Origin: Chitinophaga pinensis | Lineage (GTDB): Bacteria > Bacteroidota > Bacteroidia > Chitinophagales > CAMDFR01 | Assembly: GCA_945872405.1 (NCBI GenBank) | Contig: CAMBZT010000014.1 | Location: 1-48,020 of the forward strand | Reading direction: 5' to 3' | DNA: 48,020 nt | Shown: positions 8,274-16,381 of the stretch, piece after piece | Layout of the letters: every line of letters begins with the position of its first letter | Position numbering within the stretch: position 1 is the first letter of the stretch | Notes under the pieces: model-generated | The model's input: the letters and a program-made list of their open reading frames with translations, nothing else | Database searches by the model: none | Told to the model about the DNA's origin: nothing | Made by a program: the position numbers and the translations under genes

Positions 8274-10658
8274 ATGAAAAAGCTTTCTATTCTTCTAATT
8301 CTTTGTTGTTCTATTGCTTCAATATTTGCACAATCTGGCAAATTAAAGGGACGCGTTACAGACGCTGTGACCAATCAGTCTATACCTTTTGCGAATGTAT
8401 TTCTACAGAATTCAACAACAGGTACCACAACAGATACGGCTGGTAATTTTATTTTTGATGACCTCGCTCCAGGATTTTATAATGTTCAAGTGAGTTTTGT
8501 TGGCTACGTAACCAAGAGTGTTTTTGAGGTGGAAGTAACGAAAGCGAAAATAGGGATACTAGATATACAGCTGGAAACGGAAGCTAAAGAAATTTCTGCC
8601 GTAGTAGTTACCGCATCAAAACAGTTTATCAAGACACAAGAAAGTCCAGTTTCTGTGCGTTCACTAGGCTTAAATGAGATACAGCGCTATCCCGGTGGTA
8701 ATAGAGATATTAGTAAGGTGATTCAATCATTACCGGGTGTAGCACCCACCAATACCAATAGAAATGATATTATCATCAGAGGAGGTTCGCCATCAGAAAA
8801 TAAATTTTATGTGGATGGTATAGAAGTGCCGACCATCAATCACTTTTCAACTCAAGGTGCCTCTGGTGGACCAGTGGGCTTAATCAATGTTGACTTGATT
8901 AAAGAAGTTGATTTTTATAGTTCCGCATTCCCTGCCAACAGAAGTACTGGCTTGAGTTCGAACATGGAGTTGAAATTAAGAGATGGCCGTGATGATAAAG
9001 CAGGTTTTAACTTTACAGTTGGCGCTAGTGAAGCTGCCTTATCAGTTGAAGGTCCTGTGAACAAAAAGAAAACGGCTACCTTTCTTATTTCGGCAAGACA
9101 ATCGTATTTACAATTTTTATTTCAAGCATTAAAATTGCCTTTCCTCCCTACATTTAATGATTTTCAAATCAAAGTAAAAAGAAGAATTGGTACCAAACAC
9201 GAAATTGAATTTTTAGGATTAGGTACTTATGATAGATTAAAGTTGAATCTAAAAGCCAACGAAACAGAATCTCAAAGATATTTCCTAAATATTATACCTG
9301 AACAAAAACAATTTTTTTATACCATGGGCGTGAAGTACAGATACTTTAGAGAGAATGGTTCATGGACTTTTGTGCTAAGTAGAAACATGCTTAATAATCA
9401 ATCTGTGAAATATGAAGATAATATTAAGAACAATCCCAAAACTTTAAACTATACCTCGCAAGAAGCAGAAAATAAATTAAGAATTGAAAATACCACAAGA
9501 GTAAAAGGCTTCAAAATTACAACAGGTATTTCTTATGAATATGATAAGTATACGAATGTTTCAAAATTTAGATATACCACGCCAACTGGTCAGTTTAACG
9601 CAAACATTAATTCTAATCTAGACATGCATCGCTTTGGTATTTTTGCACAAGTGAGTAAATCTTTTGCAGATAATAAACTTGATTTGTCATTAGGACTAAG
9701 GGCAGATGGGAATTCCTATAATAAAGAAATGATAAAATTGTATAAACAAGTATCACCTCGCTTTTCTTTAGCGTATAAATTTGCACCAAACTTTGCCCTT
9801 AACTTTAATACTGGCCATTATTATCAGTCGCCACAGTACACTACCATGGGCTTTAGAGATAATAATGGTGTTTTAGTAAACAAAGATTATTTGAAATATA
9901 TCTCTTGTACACATGTTGTGTTAGGACTAGAATATAATAGTAAATTTAATTCAAAGTTTAGCGTTGAGGGGTTTTACAAATACTATAACAACTATCCTTT
10001 CCTAACGAACGACTCTATCTCCTTTGCCAATCTTGGAGGAAGTTTTGGGGTAGTAGGTAACGAGCCGGCTATTTCTAATGGACAAGGAAGAGCATACGGC
10101 GCTGAATTTTTATACCAACAAAAATTGCTTAAAGGATTTTTTGGTTCTATTTCTTACACCATTTTTGTGAGTGAGTTCAAAAATAAGAACGGCAAATTTG
10201 CTCCAAGCGCTTGGGACAACAGACATATTTTAAGCACCACCTTTGGAAAGAAATTTAAGCATAATTATGAGATTGGAACTGTTTTCAAATTAGCAGGTGG
10301 AACACCTTACACTCCAATAGATTCTGCCTATTCATCCTTAAAACCTGTATGGGATATTAATCAATCAGGCGTATTAGATTATGATTTAGTAAATAGTAAA
10401 AGGTTAGGATTATTTTATCAGCTAGATATACGAGTGAGTAAGAAATGGACTTTCAAAAAATGGAATTTAGAGTTGTATATCGATATTCAAAACATCACTA
10501 ACTTTAAACAAAAAGCGGCACCAGTATTGAATGTTGTGACCGACGAGAACAATCAACCAATCACCAATTTATCCAATCCATTTTACTATCAAACAAGATC
10601 GATAGCCAATACCAATGGCACTTTGCTGCCTAGCTTGGGCTTTATCATTGGATTGTAG
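8274..10658 (+). CDS. TonB-dependent outer membrane receptor with carboxypeptidase-like N-terminal domain
   Basis: The 794-residue protein has a signal peptide ending near IFAQS and a CarboxypepD_reg-like domain at about residues 23-110 (GRVTDAVTNQSIPFANVFL...). The plug domain contains SVRSLGLNEIQRYPGG and RGGSPSENKFYVDGIEVP, and a beta-barrel runs from about residue 230 to the C-terminus. It would import a ligand across the outer membrane using TonB energy. No SusD partner follows, so a SusCD-type glycan system is unlikely. The plug wording (SKVIQSLPGVAPTNTNRNDIIIRGG) is like that of receptors often annotated for siderophores or peptides, but the substrate cannot be told. It is alone in its transcription unit and ends 14 bp before the convergent SRPBCC gene. 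Confidence 0.9.
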   Translation: MKKLSILLILCCSIASIFAQSGKLKGRVTDAVTNQSIPFANVFLQNSTTGTTTDTAGNFIFDDLAPGFYNVQVSFVGYVTKSVFEVEVTKAKIGILDIQLETEAKEISAVVVTASKQFIKTQESPVSVRSLGLNEIQRYPGGNRDISKVIQSLPGVAPTNTNRNDIIIRGGSPSENKFYVDGIEVPTINHFSTQGASGGPVGLINVDLIKEVDFYSSAFPANRSTGLSSNMELKLRDGRDDKAGFNFTVGASEAALSVEGPVNKKKTATFLISARQSYLQFLFQALKLPFLPTFNDFQIKVKRRIGTKHEIEFLGLGTYDRLKLNLKANETESQRYFLNIIPEQKQFFYTMGVKYRYFRENGSWTFVLSRNMLNNQSVKYEDNIKNNPKTLNYTSQEAENKLRIENTTRVKGFKITTGISYEYDKYTNVSKFRYTTPTGQFNANINSNLDMHRFGIFAQVSKSFADNKLDLSLGLRADGNSYNKEMIKLYKQVSPRFSLAYKFAPNFALNFNTGHYYQSPQYTTMGFRDNNGVLVNKDYLKYISCTHVVLGLEYNSKFNSKFSVEGFYKYYNNYPFLTNDSISFANLGGSFGVVGNEPAISNGQGRAYGAEFLYQQKLLKGFFGSISYTIFVSEFKNKNGKFAPSAWDNRHILSTTFGKKFKHNYEIGTVFKLAGGTPYTPIDSAYSSLKPVWDINQSGVLDYDLVNSKRLGLFYQLDIRVSKKWTFKKWNLELYIDIQNITNFKQKAAPVLNVVTDENNQPITNLSNPFYYQTRSIANTNGTLLPSLGFIIGL

Positions 10659-10672
10659 AAACTGAATTGATC

Positions 10673-11143
10673 TTACAGCAAAGATTGACATTTATCACTT
10701 TCGGCAAATGCTTTGATCACAGCATTGCGTTTTTTAAGCAATCGAGTAAGATAGCTTTTGAGAAATAAATGATCCACTAACCTTCCTAGTATACCTAAGG
10801 ATGCTTCGTATCTAAACTCATCACGCATCTGCGTCAAGCCACTTTCAACACTGAAGAGATGCAAATGATGGATGGATGTAAAAACGCCTTGCAACATTTC
10901 ATCAACAAAATAATGTGGCCGATTGAATTCTGTTATCTTACTTTGTAGCGTTTGCGTCATAGCGAAATGTTTTGCTCTCCATGTAACGGTTTCGTTCAAT
11001 TCAATCAAGCCGGCCATTCTACCAGCAATCGCCTCTTCATTGCTTTGTGATGTAGATATTTTATGCAAATCGATACTTCTCGACAAATCAAAAACTCTTT
11101 CTATGGGAGCATCGATATAGGTGATAAGAGTGATCGTTGACAT
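10673..11143 (-). CDS. SRPBCC-family protein (ligand-binding coenzyme Q cyclase-like)
   Basis: The 156-residue protein starts MSTITLITYIDAPIERVFDLSRSIDLH, the usual opening of SRPBCC (polyketide cyclase/START-like) proteins, in which the first strand is followed by PIERVFD. Further matches are ETVTWRAKHFAMTQTLQSKI and HLHLFSVESGLTQMRDEFRYEAS, consistent with the antiparallel sheet, and a C-terminal helix (LTRLLKKRNAVIKAFAES). There is no signal peptide or catalytic motif. The family binds hydrophobic ligands, and many Bacteroidota members are uncharacterised. It is a single gene, convergent with the TonB receptor gene. Confidence 0.75.
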   Translation of the reverse strand: MSTITLITYIDAPIERVFDLSRSIDLHKISTSQSNEEAIAGRMAGLIELNETVTWRAKHFAMTQTLQSKITEFNRPHYFVDEMLQGVFTSIHHLHLFSVESGLTQMRDEFRYEASLGILGRLVDHLFLKSYLTRLLKKRNAVIKAFAESDKCQSLL

Positions 11144-11308
11144 AGAGATAAAGCTTGCATGCTAAAGTAATCTAAAACTTGATGATTGCCAATTCTTCTT
11201 TTGATTTCATGAATGGATTTTAGCACAAGTCTTTTAGAAACTGTAAGATGAATCAAAAAAGTATATTGAAAAATATTTGTATTTTGTGAAGCAGATTTTT
11301 CGCTATAC

Positions 11309-11452
11309 ATGACACAAAGATTACTATACATCCTTTTGCTTTTCTCCTGCTGCTTTTCGCAGCCTATGAAAGCGCAATCATATAGCCATACCAGCGGACA
11401 AAGTATGATACAACCATTAATATTGCTTGAATTATTAAAGACTACATTGTGA
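11309..11452 (+). CDS. Small secreted peptide ORF overlapping the symporter start
   Basis: This 47-residue open frame starts at ATG 11309. Its first half is a convincing signal peptide (MTQRLLYILLLFSCCFSQ, predicted cleavage after MKAQS), and a short mature part of about 24 residues follows, ending LLELLKTTL. The stop codon TGA (11450-11452) overlaps the GTG start of the symporter (11449-11451) as GTGA, a classic arrangement for translational coupling. I do not recognise the peptide. It may be a real small protein, a leader whose translation sets symporter expression, or a decayed secreted gene. The perfect signal-peptide composition and the overlap speak against chance, but the shortness limits confidence. 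Confidence 0.5.
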   Translation: MTQRLLYILLLFSCCFSQPMKAQSYSHTSGQSMIQPLILLELLKTTL

Positions 11453-12837
11453 AAATAAATAAAAAAAACGTACTTCTTGCCATTGGATTATTGACCATTT
11501 GTGCTGTCATCAATGTGCTTCACAAGATAGATGGCGCTTTGATGGCATATGAACTAGCTTGGGGTTCTAGAATATTGATTATTGCTATTTTTTCTTGGTT
11601 TTCATTTCAAAAAAAATCATTAACCTGGTGGACCTTCACTGCCATGATGGCGGGCGCGGAATTTGGTCATGACTTTCCAACAATTGGTAAAGAATTAGAT
11701 GTATTGAGTTCCCTTTTTCTGAAACTTATCAAATGTATTATTGCACCATTAATCTTCTCAACATTGGTTGTAGGTATTGCGGGGCATAGTAATATCAAAC
11801 AGGTTGGACGTATGGGATGGAAGTCTATCTTGTATTTCGAAATTGTGACCACCATTGCCCTATTTATTGGCTTAGTTGCTATTAATATAACACAGGCTGG
11901 AGTTGGGTTTCACGTACCTGACGAAATTTCATCAAGTGCCTTGCCCATTATTGTCAAACATACTTGGAAAGATTTAATTCTAGATATTTTTCCAGAAAAC
12001 TTTGCGAAATCAATTGCTGAGGGGCAAGTATTACAGGTGGTCGTTTTCTCTATCATTTTTGCCGTTGGGCTGGCGATGGTGAAGAGTGAAAAAAAACAAA
12101 TAATATTGACTTGGCTTGAAGCTTTAAGTGAAATCATGTTTAAGTTTACCGATATTGTAATGTTTATTGTACCTATCGGAGTATTTGGCGCAATGGCCGT
12201 TACAGCCTCCAAAGTAAATATAGAATCCTTCAAATATTTTGCATACTTAATTATGACGCTTTATGCTGCGTTGATTGTTTTTGTGCTCATAGTGTTATTA
12301 CCCTTGGCATTGCTTTGTAAAATAAATATTGTCAAATTTATCAAAGCCATGGCAGAGCCAATAACCATTGCATTTAGTACGGCTAGTAGTGAAGCAGCCA
12401 TGCCTTTAGCGATGGAAAAAATGATTGAATTTGGTGTCCCTAAAAAAATCGTTTCCTTCGTTTTACCTACTGGATACAGTTTTAACCTAGATGGGACTAC
12501 CTTGTATTTATCCATGGCATCTATATTTGTGGCACAGGCCGCAGGATTACACATGTCTGTTGGAACGCAAATAGTCATGATGCTGACACTGATGCTTACC
12601 AGTAAAGGGGTAGCTGGAGTGCGCTCAGCATCATTGGTTATTTTGCTTGGAACAGCATCACAGTTTGGTTTACCTGAAAAAATAATTGCTTCGATGTTTG
12701 CCTTTGATATTTTTATGGATATGGCACGTACTTCCATCAATTTGATAGGAAATTGTATGGCAAGTGTGGTAATTGCAAAATGGGAAGGAGAATTTATCGA
12801 AACAGAAGATCCAAGCGATTCACGACAAACCTCTTGA
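11449..12837 (+). CDS. Dicarboxylate/amino acid:cation symporter (DAACS family, GltP/DctA-like)
   Basis: The 462-residue membrane protein belongs to the glutamate/dicarboxylate transporter family, which takes up glutamate, aspartate or C4-dicarboxylates with sodium or protons. Diagnostic elements are the serine-rich re-entrant loop AFSTASSEAAMPLAMEKM at about residue 306, the substrate-site motif PTGYSFNLDGTTLY at about residue 340, and the C-terminal DIFMDMARTSINLIGN. The N-terminus carries an extra pair of hydrophobic segments (NVLLAIGLLTICAVINVLH and ILIIAIFSWFSFQ), making it about 30-40 residues longer than DctA. The GTG start is supported by the membrane segment immediately after it and by the GTGA overlap with the small ORF upstream. 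The closest substrate cannot be decided between glutamate and dicarboxylates. Confidence 0.9.
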   Translation: MKINKKNVLLAIGLLTICAVINVLHKIDGALMAYELAWGSRILIIAIFSWFSFQKKSLTWWTFTAMMAGAEFGHDFPTIGKELDVLSSLFLKLIKCIIAPLIFSTLVVGIAGHSNIKQVGRMGWKSILYFEIVTTIALFIGLVAINITQAGVGFHVPDEISSSALPIIVKHTWKDLILDIFPENFAKSIAEGQVLQVVVFSIIFAVGLAMVKSEKKQIILTWLEALSEIMFKFTDIVMFIVPIGVFGAMAVTASKVNIESFKYFAYLIMTLYAALIVFVLIVLLPLALLCKINIVKFIKAMAEPITIAFSTASSEAAMPLAMEKMIEFGVPKKIVSFVLPTGYSFNLDGTTLYLSMASIFVAQAAGLHMSVGTQIVMMLTLMLTSKGVAGVRSASLVILLGTASQFGLPEKIIASMFAFDIFMDMARTSINLIGNCMASVVIAKWEGEFIETEDPSDSRQTS

Positions 12838-13116
12838 TACAAAGTACCAGAAATAACGCATCATTTTAGCATCAGAAAACCATTCAACATTAGGGCAAAT
12901 TTGAACCTATACTGCATGCACATATCTAGATGAAGATTGTTCTTTGCAAATAGCCCTTTTGCATTCTCTAGTATATCAAAATTATTATTCATCAGAACAC
13001 AATAATTATACAAATAATTCAAAAAATTGACCGTATATCAATTCATGATGAATGGCAGATGAATTATCATTTCAAAATTGTTACTGCATAAAATACATTT
13101 GCCATCCAACACCGCC
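12838..13116. other. Gene-free stretch between the symporter and the RAYT hairpin
   Basis: About 280 bp of AT-rich sequence with no open frame of note, no clear terminator after the symporter, and no match to the structured repeats seen elsewhere in the window. I see nothing identifiable in it. Confidence 0.6.
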
Positions 13117-13154
13117 GCCAGATTTGACAACTTTGTGAAGTTGTCAAATCTGGC
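13117..13154. repeat. Perfect 17-bp inverted repeat (REP-like hairpin) upstream of the RAYT gene
   Basis: GCCAGATTTGACAACTT (13117-13133) is followed by the loop TGTG and the exact reverse complement (13138-13154). An A-rich spacer of 26 bp leads to the transposase ATG. There is no T run after it in either direction, so it is not an intrinsic terminator. A hairpin directly beside a Y1/REP-associated transposase gene is the expected recognition or regulatory structure of such elements. I found no second copy in this window. Confidence 0.85.
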
Positions 13155-13180
13155 AAAAAAATAAAAAACAAAAAAATACC

Positions 13181-13792
13181 ATGGCAAAAGTGGAACATTA
13201 TTTTACAAAATTTGAAACAGACAAATTTTATCACATTTATAATCGATGCATAGACAAAAAGGCATTATTTAAAAACGAGGACAATTACTACTTCTTTTTA
13301 AAACGATACAACGATTATCTACTTCCTGTTGTTCAAACATATGCCTATTGCCTTTTAGGAAACCATTTCCATTTACTAATTAGGATCAGAAGTGAAATTG
13401 AACTAAGTAATTTTAAAAATGAAGCAGGTGTTAAATTATCTTGGTCTACTCACGATATGGTTAGTCATCAATTTCGAAAATTTTTTCAATCTTATTCTAT
13501 GGCATTTAATAAGCAACAGGGTAGAATTGGTACCTTGTTTCAAACACCGTTTAAAAGAGCATTGGTAACTAACGAAAAATACCTGAAAAGATTAGTGTAT
13601 TACATCCATATAAATCCATTGCAGCATGGGCTCGTTAATGATTTTCGACTATGGAAATGGAGCAGTTATCGAGCAATTGCAATGTATACACAAAATGTAC
13701 TTGAATATCAAGAAATATTGCATTGGTTTGGAGGAGCAATGGATTTCGAAAAATTCCATACTGACAAAATTTATCGACTCAAATATGTATAA
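13181..13792 (+). CDS. REP-associated tyrosine transposase (RAYT, IS200-like Y1 family)
   Basis: The 203-residue protein has the Y1 transposase fold. It opens with KFYHIYNRCIDKKALF. The metal-binding HUH motif is in LLGNHFHLLIRI (His-Phe-His at about residues 63-65), and the candidate nucleophile tyrosines are in RLVYYIHINPLQHGLV near residue 145, the characteristic RAYT pattern. RAYTs nick and join single-stranded DNA at hairpins and are associated with dispersed REP-like palindromes rather than with self-contained insertion sequences. The perfect hairpin at 13117-13154 is the natural candidate partner. The frame is intact and of full length. pyrR follows 92 bp downstream, so the gene sits just in front of the pyrimidine genes. 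The gene may be domesticated, because no flanking terminal repeats are visible. Confidence 0.88.
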   Translation: MAKVEHYFTKFETDKFYHIYNRCIDKKALFKNEDNYYFFLKRYNDYLLPVVQTYAYCLLGNHFHLLIRIRSEIELSNFKNEAGVKLSWSTHDMVSHQFRKFFQSYSMAFNKQQGRIGTLFQTPFKRALVTNEKYLKRLVYYIHINPLQHGLVNDFRLWKWSSYRAIAMYTQNVLEYQEILHWFGGAMDFEKFHTDKIYRLKYV

Positions 13793-13872
13793 TAGACCAA
13801 TGAGCCGAAGGTCAATAGCAAAAGGGATAGCAAAAATGCAGACAGCAACTATCGATATCAACAAAATTTCCT

Positions 13873-13880
13873 TACCTTTG
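13873..13880 (+). promoter_or_regulatory. Possible -7 box (TACCTTTG) right in front of pyrR
   Basis: TACCTTTG fits TAnnTTTG and ends only 4 nt before the pyrR ATG at 13885. If used, transcription would begin at or next to the start codon and give a leaderless mRNA. No -33 TTTG is visible, so a chance match is possible. Confidence 0.35.
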
Positions 13881-13884
13881 TTAA

Positions 13885-14445
13885 ATGCAAAGCAGAGTTA
13901 TTTTAGACCATAAACAAATCGCTCTTATTATAGATAGGCTTTGTTATCAAATTACTGAAACACATAAAGATTTCAAAGAGGCTGTTTTAATTGGAGTTCA
14001 ACCGCGCGGTGTTGATTTAGCAGAAAGACTCTTCGATCGATTTAAGCAGCTATTTCCAGATTATAAAATCCCTTATGGGAAATTAGATATCACCTTCTAT
14101 AGAGATGATTTCAGAAGAAGTGACAAAGCTTTTTCTCCTAGTGTTACCGATATTGAATTTAGTATAGAAGGCAAAAACGTACTTTTAATAGATGATGTGC
14201 TTTTTACAGGCAGAACCATCCGCTCGGCACTGGATGCTTTATTAGATTTTGGACGACCTAATGACGTTGAGTTGGTGGTATTGATCGATCGTCGACTTCA
14301 AAGACACGTTCCTATCCAAGCAAAGTACATTGGCAAAACAATCGATTCTATCATTTCAGAAAAAGTGAAAGTATTTTGGCAAGATAAAGATGGAATGGAT
14401 AAAGTAGAAATAATTACAGAACCAATCATAAACGTAGAAAATTAA
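13885..14445 (+). CDS. pyrR: PyrR: pyrimidine operon regulator / uracil phosphoribosyltransferase
   Basis: The 186-residue protein matches PyrR, which in Bacillus binds pyrimidine leader RNA and also converts uracil plus PRPP to UMP. The type I phosphoribosyltransferase PRPP loop is LIDDVLFTGRTIRSAL (residues 101-116). The N-terminal AVLIGVQPRGVDLAERL and the middle YGKLDITFYRDDF are typical PyrR segments. It is placed immediately before pyrB: the pyrR stop TAA and the pyrB ATG are adjacent (TAAATG), so the two are translated as one unit. There is almost no leader RNA between the RAYT gene and this start. Classical PyrR attenuation therefore has little room here, and the protein may act mainly in salvage. 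Confidence 0.93.
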   Translation: MQSRVILDHKQIALIIDRLCYQITETHKDFKEAVLIGVQPRGVDLAERLFDRFKQLFPDYKIPYGKLDITFYRDDFRRSDKAFSPSVTDIEFSIEGKNVLLIDDVLFTGRTIRSALDALLDFGRPNDVELVVLIDRRLQRHVPIQAKYIGKTIDSIISEKVKVFWQDKDGMDKVEIITEPIINVEN

Positions 14446-15375
14446 ATGAGCGCATTAAGCACCAAACACTTGCTGGGCATCAAATACATCAATACAGATG
14501 ATATTCATTTAATTTTACAAACTGCAAAAGAATTTAAAGAAGTCATCAATCGACCAATCAAGAAAGTTCCTTCTTTGAGAGATTTAACAATAGCTAACCT
14601 GTTTTTCGAAAATTCAACTAGGACTAGAATTTCTTTTGAGTTGGCTCAAAAACGCTTAAGTGCTGATGTAATCAACTTTTCAGCCTCAGCATCCTCTGTA
14701 AAAAAGGGAGAAACCTTGCTCGATACTGTCAATAATATTTTAGCCATGAAGGTAGATATGATTGTAATGCGACATAGTTCGGTAGGGGCACCTATGTTCT
14801 TAGCGAATAAGATTGATGCAAACATCATCAATGCTGGAGATGGGACACACGAACATCCGACTCAGGCACTTTTGGATGCCTATTCAATTAAAGAAAAAGT
14901 TGGCGAGCTAAAAGGAGTACGAGTAGCTATTATTGGAGATATAAGACATTCACGTGTAGCATTGTCTAATATTTATTGCCTCACTAAAATGGGAGCAGAA
15001 GTGATGCTAGCAGGACCGCCTACTCTGATTCCAAAACACATCGAAAGTCTCGGAGTAAAGGTTACTTACAATGTAAAAGAGGCTTTAGAATGGTGCGATG
15101 TTGCCAACATCTTGAGGATTCAATTAGAAAGACAGGATATTAAATACTTTCCAACTTTGCGAGAATATGCCCTTTATTATGGCATCACAAAAGAAATTCT
15201 CGATTCGCTCAATAAAAAAATCCTTATCATGCACCCTGGCCCTATTAACCGTGGTGTAGAAATTTCTTCTGATGCTGCTGATTCACCGCAGTCAATTATT
15301 TTAGACCAAGTAGAGAATGGAGTTGCTATCAGAATGGCAATAATGTTTCTGCTTGCTGGTAGAAGTTTCACTTAA
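14446..15375 (+). CDS. pyrB: Aspartate carbamoyltransferase, catalytic chain
   Basis: The 309-residue enzyme joins carbamoyl phosphate and aspartate in the second step of pyrimidine synthesis. The carbamoyl-phosphate site motif is FENSTRTRISFELA (STRTR at residues 57-61) and HPTQALLD follows at residues 137-144. The KKGE loop (about residues 86-89) supplies the lysine from the neighbouring chain, and the aspartate-side loop is MHPGPINRGVEI near residue 260. The length is that of the catalytic subunit, and no pyrI regulatory subunit is present nearby, as in the class that works as a free trimer. It directly abuts pyrR. After the stop, an inverted repeat TTTTGCTA/TAGCAAAA (15381-15388 and 15432-15439) with an inner GATTTG/CAAATC stem could be a weak 3' structure. 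Confidence 0.96.
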   Translation: MSALSTKHLLGIKYINTDDIHLILQTAKEFKEVINRPIKKVPSLRDLTIANLFFENSTRTRISFELAQKRLSADVINFSASASSVKKGETLLDTVNNILAMKVDMIVMRHSSVGAPMFLANKIDANIINAGDGTHEHPTQALLDAYSIKEKVGELKGVRVAIIGDIRHSRVALSNIYCLTKMGAEVMLAGPPTLIPKHIESLGVKVTYNVKEALEWCDVANILRIQLERQDIKYFPTLREYALYYGITKEILDSLNKKILIMHPGPINRGVEISSDAADSPQSIILDQVENGVAIRMAIMFLLAGRSFT

Positions 15376-15496
15376 GTTACTTTTGCTAGGATTTGATTCC
15401 AAATCACCAAAGCGAACAAAGCAAAAATCGGTAGCAAAATAAGTTTGCTATGTAAGGTTCTTCATATTATTTCGAAAAAAACAAGAACCAATTCAC

Positions 15497-15504
15497 TAAT
15501 TTTG
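15497..15504 (+). promoter_or_regulatory. -7 box (TAATTTTG) of the SufT-like gene
   Basis: TAATTTTG fits TAnnTTTG and ends 15 nt before ATG 15520. It lies inside the longer open frame that begins at 15445, which argues that translation starts at 15520 and not upstream. Confidence 0.55.
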
Positions 15505-15519
15505 TGGTTTAAAATAGAA

Positions 15520-15837
15520 ATGGAATTTACAAAAGAACAGTTAAAAACTGAGATCATCAAAACGATGAAAACTATATATGATCCAGAAATACCTGTTGAT
15601 ATTTATGAACTAGGATTAATCTACGAGGTAAATATCGATGAGCAAAATCATGTTGAGATTGTTATGACGCTCACTTCTCCTTCATGTCCAGTGGCTGGTA
15701 CGATGCCGCAAGAGGTTGAACAAAAAGTGAAAGGGGTGGCCGGGGTTAGTGACGTAACACTTGAGTTAGTTTTTGAACCACCTTGGAACCAAGACATGAT
15801 GAGTGAAGAAGCACAACTTGAATTAGGATTTATGTAA
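15520..15837 (+). CDS. MIP18/DUF59 family protein (SufT/PaaD-like iron-sulfur assembly factor)
   Basis: The 105-residue protein is a single DUF59 domain. It opens with KEQLKTEIIKTMKTIYDPEIPVDIYELGLIY, which contains the conserved DPEIPV and the DxYELGLIY strand. The central MTLTSPSCPVAG carries the conserved cysteine, and the end EPPWNQDMMSEEAQLELGF is typical. Relatives (SufT, MIP18/CIA2, PaaD) take part in iron-sulfur cluster assembly or insertion. The start at 15520 was chosen over 15445 because the extra 25 residues do not resemble the family and a promoter box lies within them. The bacilliredoxin gene follows after 32 bp, probably in the same transcript. No sufBCDS cluster is visible here. 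Confidence 0.88.
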   Translation: MEFTKEQLKTEIIKTMKTIYDPEIPVDIYELGLIYEVNIDEQNHVEIVMTLTSPSCPVAGTMPQEVEQKVKGVAGVSDVTLELVFEPPWNQDMMSEEAQLELGFM

Positions 15838-15869
15838 TCTTTTTAATAAACAATAGTTAATAATAAATA

Positions 15870-16283
15870 ATGTATCCAGTAGAATTAGTCTCCCCAATGA
15901 AAAAAGACCTAACTGACATAGGTTTTAAAGAACTTTTATCCACCACAGATGTAGTAGATAATTTAGAAAATCAGACAGGTACCACCTTTCTTGTCTTTAA
16001 TTCAGTTTGTGGCTGTGCAGCAGGTTCTGCCAGACCAGCAGTCAAAATGGCGTTGAGCAACGAAAAATTACCTGATCATTTAATCACTGTTTTTGCGGGT
16101 GTAGACAGCGAAGCAGTAGCGAAGGCTCGTGAGTACACAATGCCTTATCCAGGATCCTCTCCTAGTATGGCTATCTTTAAGGATGGTAAACTAGTTCACT
16201 TCATCGAACGCCATCAAATAGAAGGTAATAATGCACAGGTAATTTCCGACCATCTAAAAAAGCTTTTTGATCACTTCTGTTAA
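15870..16283 (+). CDS. BrxA/BrxB-family bacilliredoxin
   Basis: The 137-residue thioredoxin-fold protein has the diagnostic CGC active site in FNSVCGCAAGSARPA (C47 and C49), followed by TVFAGVDSEAVAKAREY and the cis-proline-type segment PYPGSSPSMAIFKDGK. Bacilliredoxins remove low-molecular-weight thiols such as bacillithiol from protein disulfides. The family is common in Bacillota and Bacteroidota. Its position 32 bp after a SufT-like gene and about 100 bp before a ferredoxin reductase-like gene makes a small redox/iron-sulfur neighbourhood. Whether this organism makes bacillithiol is not shown in the window. Confidence 0.88.
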   Translation: MYPVELVSPMKKDLTDIGFKELLSTTDVVDNLENQTGTTFLVFNSVCGCAAGSARPAVKMALSNEKLPDHLITVFAGVDSEAVAKAREYTMPYPGSSPSMAIFKDGKLVHFIERHQIEGNNAQVISDHLKKLFDHFC

Positions 16284-16381
16284 TTCAACAGGTAGAATCT
16301 ATAAAGTGATTTAAATATTTATACCAACTTTAATTTTAGCTACAATTAGCTATATTCATCAATCATTAAACACTAAGATTA

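Noticed and set aside
8219-8446. 75-codon open frame overlapping the TonB receptor start
   Set aside because: It runs out of frame through the signal peptide region of the receptor gene and shows no domain.
12261-12842. 193-codon open frame antisense to the symporter
   Set aside because: It lies wholly inside a well-supported membrane protein gene and has no recognisable protein features.
13117-13154. Intrinsic terminator
   Set aside because: No T run follows the hairpin on either strand; on the plus strand it is followed by A-rich DNA.
13626-13913. 95-codon open frame bridging the RAYT gene and pyrR
   Set aside because: It overlaps both genes out of frame and has no family resemblance.
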